A stretch of 64,000 bases of DNA from positions 2,356,001 to 2,420,000 of the forward strand of contig JAHREC010000013.1 in assembly GCA_020081605.1 (NCBI GenBank), in the 5' to 3' direction. Below are positions 58,504 through 64,000 of this stretch, piece after piece. The translations under genes were made by a program, and so were the position numbers. Under the pieces are notes generated by a model. It ran no database searches and was not told the DNA's origin. It worked only from the letters and a program-made list of their open reading frames with translations. Source of the stretch: Albifimbria verrucaria. Lineage: Eukaryota > Ascomycota > Sordariomycetes > Hypocreales > Stachybotryaceae. Position 1 is the first letter of the stretch. Each line of letters opens with the position of its first letter.

Positions 58504-59187
58504 ATGGCTCTGCCGCCCCTGCTTGCGCGACTCTTCCGACCCTTCTCACACTCCGCTCGCATGTCTATCGCCCCAGACTCCTCCGCCGCTGCTGCCCTCC
58601 CCGAGGGTGCGCAGCGGTGCACCGTCGCCGCCGGTTGCTTCTGGGGCACCGAGGCCCTCTACCGCAAGCACTTCGCTGGCAAGGGCCTGCTTGATTGCAA
58701 GGTCGGCTACATTGGAGGCAACCTCGAGGACCCTTCCTACCGCGCCGTCTGCGGCGGTAAGACTGGCCGTAAGTTGCTAATCCCCACAAAAGCCACCTCG
58801 AAGCTTCACGACTGACTCACATCGCCAGATGCCGAGGCTGCTCAAATTATCTACGACCCCAACCAGGTCTCCTACCGCCAGCTCCTCGAATTCTTCTACC
58901 GCATGCACGACCCCACAACCCTGAACCAGCAGGGCCCTGACACCGGCCCGCAGTACCGCTCCGCCATCTACTACTACAACGATGAGCAGGAGAAGATCGC
59001 TCGCGAGATCACCACCCAGGTCAACAACAAGTGGTGGAAGGGCGGTGTCGTCACCGAGATCGCTCCCGCCGGCAAGTGGTGGTCCGCCGAGGAGTACCAC
59101 CAGCTGTACCTCAACAAGAACCCCCACGGCTACGAGTGTCCCAGCCATTTCCTCCGTCCATTCCCTCCCTGGACTCTTAAATTATAA
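58504..59187 (+). CDS. msrA: Peptide methionine sulfoxide reductase MsrA
   Basis: Reduces methionine-S-sulfoxide in proteins and the free amino acid. 207 residues. The catalytic motif CTVAAGCFWGTEALY carries the nucleophilic Cys in GCFWG. Other family signatures: DCKVGYIGGNLEDPSY, HAEAAQIIYDPNQVSY, HDPTTLNQQGPDTGPQYRSA and WSAEEYHQLYL. One intron at 58769-58828, in frame, no indel. The N terminus (MALPPLLARLFRPFSHSA) is basic and hydrophobic and could target mitochondria; an internal start at 58561 (MSIAPDSS) would give a cytosolic form. The two forms from one gene are an inference. Confidence 0.93.
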
Positions 59188-59589
59188 TCAACCGGCGTTG
59201 TAGGCATTCAACATTAAGTCACGCGTAATGAACACATGGTCAATTTTGGTTTGCGAATAGAGGGTGGATTTGGGCAGACGTCTATTTCTGGGAAAAGGCA
59301 GCAACGATGCAAGCGTATTTTGGTTACAAACTGGATTGAAATACCAGGTTATTCAACATAGATCAAATTGATCATAAGATTTCACACTTAAGAACCATGA
59401 CAATTATGAGTGACTGTTTCGACTGTTTTTTCTTTTCTTTGATTTTGTAGGTCTAGCTAGACTGATACATCTCAGTTCCGTCAAAATCAACGAGAGAGGA
59501 GTATTTTTCCTCGGATAACAATATTCATCTAGGTATACAAAGGAGCAAAAAGCCCAAAAATCACACACGACCGCTAGCCCATGTTACAT
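59188..59589. other. Intergenic, convergent 3' ends
   Basis: About 400 AT-rich bases between the MsrA and GHITM-like genes. Nothing recognisable is seen. Confidence 0.5.
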
Positions 59590-60681
59590 TTACCTCCTCT
59601 TGTTGTTGGACATGGTCATGATCTGAACCATGCGGATAAAGATGTTGAGGAAATCAAGCTCCAGAGAGATACTCTCGTTGACGGGGTCACGCTTGATCAC
59701 ACCAGCCTGGGCGAGACGGGCGTGGTGCAGGACCTTCTGAACGTCGTAGAGCGTGAAGCCGCCGAACAGGGCAAGACCTCCGTACAGCCAGATGTTCTCA
59801 GTGAAGGCGAGGGTTCGGATAGCGGTGGCGGGAAGCAGGAGAGGGGCGAAGCCTGAGGCAGCAACGATGGCGGCACCAGCCAGAAGAGGGCCACCGATGT
59901 AAAGGTACTTCTCCTGCTTAGCGGTAGCTCCGACGACGGACAGGGCGCCCATCATGGCGAGGGTGTAGACACCAGCGCGGGCAAGGATGGGCATCGGGAC
60001 GAAGGCAAGCAGAGGAGCGACGAAGGCGGCCTGAGTGGCGTTGAAGGCGGTCCACAGGGCGTACTTGGGGATATAGCTGTATCGTGAGTCAGCAAAAGCT
60101 CATCAATCAACAATGCCGGATTTGAGGTTCACATACTTATCGGGGCTGATGGATCGGGTACCGATCATGGTGGCAAAGCTCAGAGCCAGACCACCCAGGC
60201 CAACAACCCAGGGGTTGGTGACCATCAAACGGTAGACGAAGCCCGTCTGGACCATCTGGCGGGCTGTCAGGCCGATGATGCCAATGCCCAGACCGGTGTG
60301 CAGGAAGGTCTGGTTGAGGTACTCCCGCTCAAAGAGGGCATGCCGCCATCCTCCCTGGTCTCACGGTTGAAGACGGTGTTGATGGCGACGAGGGTGCCTC
60401 CAAAGATGGCACCGCCGACCATCAGCTTGCGCCAAGGCGCAGCCTGCTGAGGACGGGCAACCTCCTGGTGGTAGGCGCGCGCGGACGAGCGGGCAAAGGC
60501 GCTGCGGGTGACCACGGCCGATGACACGCGGGGCGTGAAGAAGCTCTTGCGGGCGGCGGCCGAGGGCTGGTGGAAGCTTCGCACGGAGCGGCGGCGCGGA
60601 AGAGAGGGATTTCGAAAGATGCTCAGGCAGCCGCTGCGCAAGGCGCGCAGGGCCCTGGCGGATGCTGAACACAAACGACAT
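59590..60681 (-). CDS. Bax inhibitor-1 family protein, GHITM/MICS1-like (mitochondrial)
   Basis: Multi-pass membrane protein of the Bax inhibitor-1/TMBIM family, most like the mitochondrial inner-membrane member GHITM (TMBIM5), implicated in cristae shape and ion exchange. 343 residues. The Arg/Ser-rich N terminus (SLPRRRSVRSFHQPSAAARK) suits a mitochondrial presequence. Hydrophobic helices follow, including KLMVGGAIFGGTLVAINTVF and YTLAMMGALSVVGA. The family end region GGFTLYDVQKVLHHARLAQA and LDFLNIFIRMVQIM is clear. One intron at 60077-60136. Two indels: a net +1 (or -2) near 60653-60655 and a one-base loss at 60336-60338. The start at 60681 (MSFVFSIRQ) was chosen as the first ATG. Confidence 0.87.
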
Positions 60682-61465
60682 GGCGACGTCTATTGTGGGT
60701 GTTTGGGTATCTTGATTGTGATGGGGGAGGAGAGGGAGGATGGAAGAGAAAGAGGGACAGAGCCCGGGGTGGATATATTGCGTAGAGGAACCCTGACGAA
60801 CTCCTTCGTGGAGCTAAGGTAACGTAGGCCCGTGAAATTCCATGACGTTGGGACCAGCTTACCTAAAAAATTTCTGGGTCACGTGGTGGATGGAAAGCTG
60901 TGGAACTTGCCAGCTCTGGGCAGACCGAATTTCTCGCCGTGATCCATCCAGTTAGCACCGGCTTTAACCCACGGCTTTCGAGCAACACGGAATCCCAGCA
61001 TTAATCACATGGCAGTGCAGTGCTGCTCACGATATTTCCCGCATGGAGTTTTGGCACTTGTAAACTCCGCAAGTCCGCTTTATTTTCAATCACCACAGGG
61101 ATATGTTTTTCTTTTTTTCTATTGGTAAGATCTTGTACTACAGGTTGAGTGGCCCCTTACACGCAATTGTTAAGATTCTTTGTCAAGATAACGCTCTCTT
61201 GCCAACTCTGTGTCTGGCTATCTTGACCCTCATTAAACTCGTAACGCCAGTTGAAGCATCTAAAATAGAGCCCATGGCAATTTGAATATCGGACTCTTGC
61301 TTAAGAGTCCGTAGCTGCATTGTCCATCTTTGGTCGCATAGCACGACGCTCCGTTTCGCTGCCTGCGAGCAAGAAGGCTCTTATAAAGCTGAAGTGGTCA
61401 TAAAGGTCCTTTCGAGGGGCCTTTCCAGCAATGCTGCCTTTGATGTGAAATCAATTTTGATCCTC
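60682..61465. other. Intergenic, GHITM-like gene promoter
   Basis: About 780 bases: promoter of the minus-strand GHITM-like gene on the left, and 3' region of the nicotinate phosphoribosyltransferase gene on the right. Nothing else is seen. Confidence 0.5.
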
Positions 61466-63021
61466 TCATTTGCCCCAGCGAGAAGTCTCGTCACCACCCT
61501 CCCAGTCACGCTCGACGTAGCCAAGCTCCTGCTTGACCTTCTCCACGGTCTGCTTGTCGCCGGTGTTCTTGCCAATGTTGTCACTGGTAACATGAGCTGT
61601 TAGCATAATCTACTCTGACCTGCGTTCATTCATTTTGTGAAACATTCTTACCTGATCTTCACTGCAGGTCGGCCGTTGGCAGAGCTCAGCTTGATGACGA
61701 TATTCAGTGGCACCGACTTGGCACCAGTCTTGAGGTTGGTGAAGTCATTGGTCAGGAAGGTTCCAACACCGAAGCGAGGAATCAAGCCAGAGGCCTCAGA
61801 CACTTTCTTGTACTCCAGGCAGCGCTCGATGTTGAGCGAGTCCGAAAAGACAATCACCTTCTTCTCCTTGATGCCCTGGCTATCGTAGTACTTACGCATC
61901 AAGCCAACAAACTCCGCAGGGTCTCCTGAATCCTGTCGGACGCCGGTGAAGACCTCTGCATATGTCTTGGTCGTTCCATCGGGCTTCTTGAACGTCTCGG
62001 CTGTGAAGCCACCCTCGACAGGGCGGACAGGCTGCCCGAAAGCCCTGAGGAACTCTTGTGTGCCGAAAGTATCCGTCAGCGCAATGGCCAGGTCGTTGCC
62101 GAAGCAGGTGACCCAGTGCTGCAGCGCCGTCTCCGTGGCCTTCTTGTAGTCGCCGGTAATGGCAGCAATTCCCATGAACCACTCGTGCGCAACAGTACCA
62201 ATGGGGGATGCCGAAGCGCATAGCCAGGTGAACATTGCTAGTGCCAGCTAGCTTTCCGGGAATCCCTTGGCCTGAGCTTCCTTTGAAGCCTTGACCAACC
62301 CACGGAAGACAAGAGCCTGGGTGTGGTAGTCTCGTCGGCGACGGGTGCCGAACTCAGAAGTGTCACAGCCGGCCTCCAGCAGGCGCAGGCCCTTCTCAAA
62401 GGCCTTCTCCTCCTGGCCCTCGTAGTTCCAGTCCGTGTCCATAAAGCGGAAGTAGGCCTCCGAGGTCAGGGCCAGCAGGGGATCTCGTACAAGATAGTGT
62501 CCGCCCAGGTTCCCTTGATGTTGATGCTAACATCGCCAATGTCTGAGTCAGCGCCGGCAGACTCGCCGACTGGGGTGAAGCTGGCGGAAACCTGCTCTCT
62601 AGGTCGCAGGCGGAACTCCTTGAGGAAATCAAGATAATCACTGGTCAGGTACTTGCAGTGGCGCTGGAGAAAGTCCAGCTCCTCAGTGGAAAGGCTGATG
62701 TTGCCCAGCTCTATCGGTTGGCTCGGGTCAGTCATGCATAGTGGTGGCTTGAGAGGGCGGGGGTGGAAGAGGGTGAGGAGAACTTGAGAACACGGGGCCA
62801 GGCCAGCGAGGAAGTTGGTCACATACTGTTTATTTGCTCCTCGAGCCACTTGAAGGCAGCCCGAGACAGCTTCTTATCCGGGGTGCGGTTGGTGTAGGCA
62901 TAGGTGACGGGGACGTCCTTGAAGAACTTGAAGACGGCGCATTGCATAGTCAGCTTGTACAGGTCGGTATCCAGGAAGGATATGACCCCTCGGGGAAGGG
63001 CGAGGAGCTATTGAAGTCCAT
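61466..63021 (-). CDS. npt1: Nicotinate phosphoribosyltransferase
   Basis: First step of NAD salvage: nicotinate plus PRPP to nicotinate mononucleotide. 458 residues. Signatures: [88 protein letters not shown] (active-site His), [28 protein letters not shown] and [14 protein letters not shown]. Introns: 62711-62826 and 61584-61651. Frame breaks: one-base losses at 62986-62989, 62478-62481 and 62256-62257, and a two-base loss at 62203-62207. With these the coding length is exactly 459 codons. The start at 63021 ([12 protein letters not shown]) directly precedes the conserved core. This gene has the densest set of indels of any well-conserved enzyme here. Confidence 0.93.
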
Positions 63022-63897
63022 TGCAGTGATTTGCCCAGAGCGAGTTGTGAGGACAGGATCTGCTCGAGCGATAGTTAGAGTGAGGAGAGAAACAAAGCGG
63101 GAGTTTCTCAAGGTGACTTTGCGCTGTGGGACACAAGCGGGCCACTCCGGCTCGTTTCTGTATGGGTTGATTGTCTCAGGCAGGTGGGTGCTTTTGTAGT
63201 GTAAGCGTAAGGTAAGGTTAAGGGAAAAGGAGGGAGGAAGGGTTCCTCTTTTTTTCCTAGGTATACAATGTGTTTATTTATTCAGTCCTTAAGCGGTCTT
63301 TTTAAAAAAAGGGAAAAATTATAATTTAAAAATGTCGACAACGGACGGTTGCCTCTTCTCCCACGTTGCGTGAGCAAGCGCCTCGACAGGAGCTGGAGCT
63401 GGGGCCTTGGAGGGTGGTGACAGCGATAGCGGAAGAATGACGGAATCATTGAATTTTCACGAGCTACGCGCGCACTGCAAACTAATCTCACTCTCCCAAG
63501 AGATTAACATGGCCTGCTATCCAAGAATCTTCGCTCAGGCTCAAACTAAGAAAAGGTGGGGTTTGTTAGTAACAGTCAGTCAGTGCCATTCCAATCCAGC
63601 GCGACTCACCAAACCAACACTACCACTAACACCCTGATGACCAAAGCTATTCCATCCCCATCCCGCTCAGTCGCAGCGCTGCTGCATTGGTTGCTTAGCA
63701 GCTAGCATTCTGGCCTAGCCCAAGCCTGCCTCACCCGCAGCATACGTTAGTTACGTTGCTGTAACTTATTCAAAAATTCGTCCTATTATTGATTTACTTT
63801 GTATCCTACTAACTAAATTGTGCCGAAATCCGCATCATCATGAAGAGGGTATCATGTCACATATCCCTTCCACTCTAGGTATGCATCAGAGTATGTA
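63022..63897. other. Intergenic, nicotinate phosphoribosyltransferase promoter
   Basis: Upstream region of the minus-strand gene. The T-rich and A-rich tracts at 63250-63330 are low-complexity. No gene is seen. Confidence 0.45.
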
Positions 63898-64000
63898 TCA
63901 AACAAAATATTCGCTCACATCAACTCCATCCGTCTCTCCCAGTAGTTCATGCTTGGCCTCCATCTCCCTCAAAGGCATTCTCACGCTCTTCCTTCCGTCT
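63898..64000 (-). CDS. Possible 3' end of a gene running off the right edge
   Basis: A minus-strand frame is open from the window edge to a TGA at 63898-63900 and ends DVSEYFV. It reads MPLREMEAKHELL before that, which looks like a helical protein tail. Only about 34 codons are visible and a second frame is also open for part of it, so this is a tentative call with no family. Confidence 0.3.
   Translation of the reverse strand, partial: DGRKSVRMPLREMEAKHELLGETDGVDVSEYFV

Overview
The window looks like nuclear DNA of a filamentous ascomycete (Pezizomycotina, most likely Sordariomycetes and possibly Hypocreales). The genes carry short GT-AG introns of about 45-120 nt, intergenic spaces are long, there are two Zn2Cys6 regulators, and the families (SLX4, Mtc1, beta-mannosidase B, a Rab4-like GTPase with a long insert) are in their Pezizomycotina forms. 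No virus, transposon, CRISPR array or rRNA was seen.

Layout. 1-1333: 3' part of a class I CPD photolyase. 1813-2137 (-): ribosomal protein eS21. 3315-5962: SLX4. 6481-7570: NUDT19-like Nudix hydrolase with a C-terminal SRL. 8038-10861 (-): Zn2Cys6 regulator 1. 10862-17299: gene-poor, with simple repeats, a tRNA-Lys(CTT) and a candidate 58-residue microprotein. 17300-18231: ribosomal protein uL14 (L23). 19536-23706 (-): a 1,371-residue, probably nuclear protein with a repeat tract. 25192-26822: Mtc1. 27092-29120 (-): malic enzyme. 30464-31764 (-): secreted subtilisin. 31765-36028: gene-free. 36029-38645 (-): beta-mannosidase B. 40558-41775 (-): Rab4-like GTPase. 42410-43312: SDR with a C-terminal SKM. 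44209-46019 (-): MFS sugar porter. 46020-50247: gene-free. 50248-57540: Zn2Cys6 regulator 2, a TIM-barrel amidohydrolase and a second MFS porter, a possible catabolic cluster. 58504-59187: MsrA. 59590-60681 (-): GHITM/Bax-inhibitor-1-like protein. 61466-63021 (-): nicotinate phosphoribosyltransferase.

The most important point for any user is sequence quality. Seventeen of the recognised genes are broken by small indels at homopolymers, about 41 sites in total. Nearly all are one-base losses in G or C runs, and ribosomal protein genes are hit too. I read these as assembly errors, not pseudogenes. CDS spans below are the full inferred genes, and the indel sites are given in each entry. With those sites and the proposed introns allowed for, reading frames join exactly (checked modulo 3).

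Most genes are unrelated housekeeping functions: DNA repair, ribosome, NAD salvage, malate oxidation, protein repair and vesicle traffic. The two places where neighbours may work together are the 50-57.5 kb trio and, more weakly, the convergent SDR/sugar-porter pair. Two enzymes (Nudix and SDR) end in PTS1-type tripeptides, suggesting peroxisomal roles.
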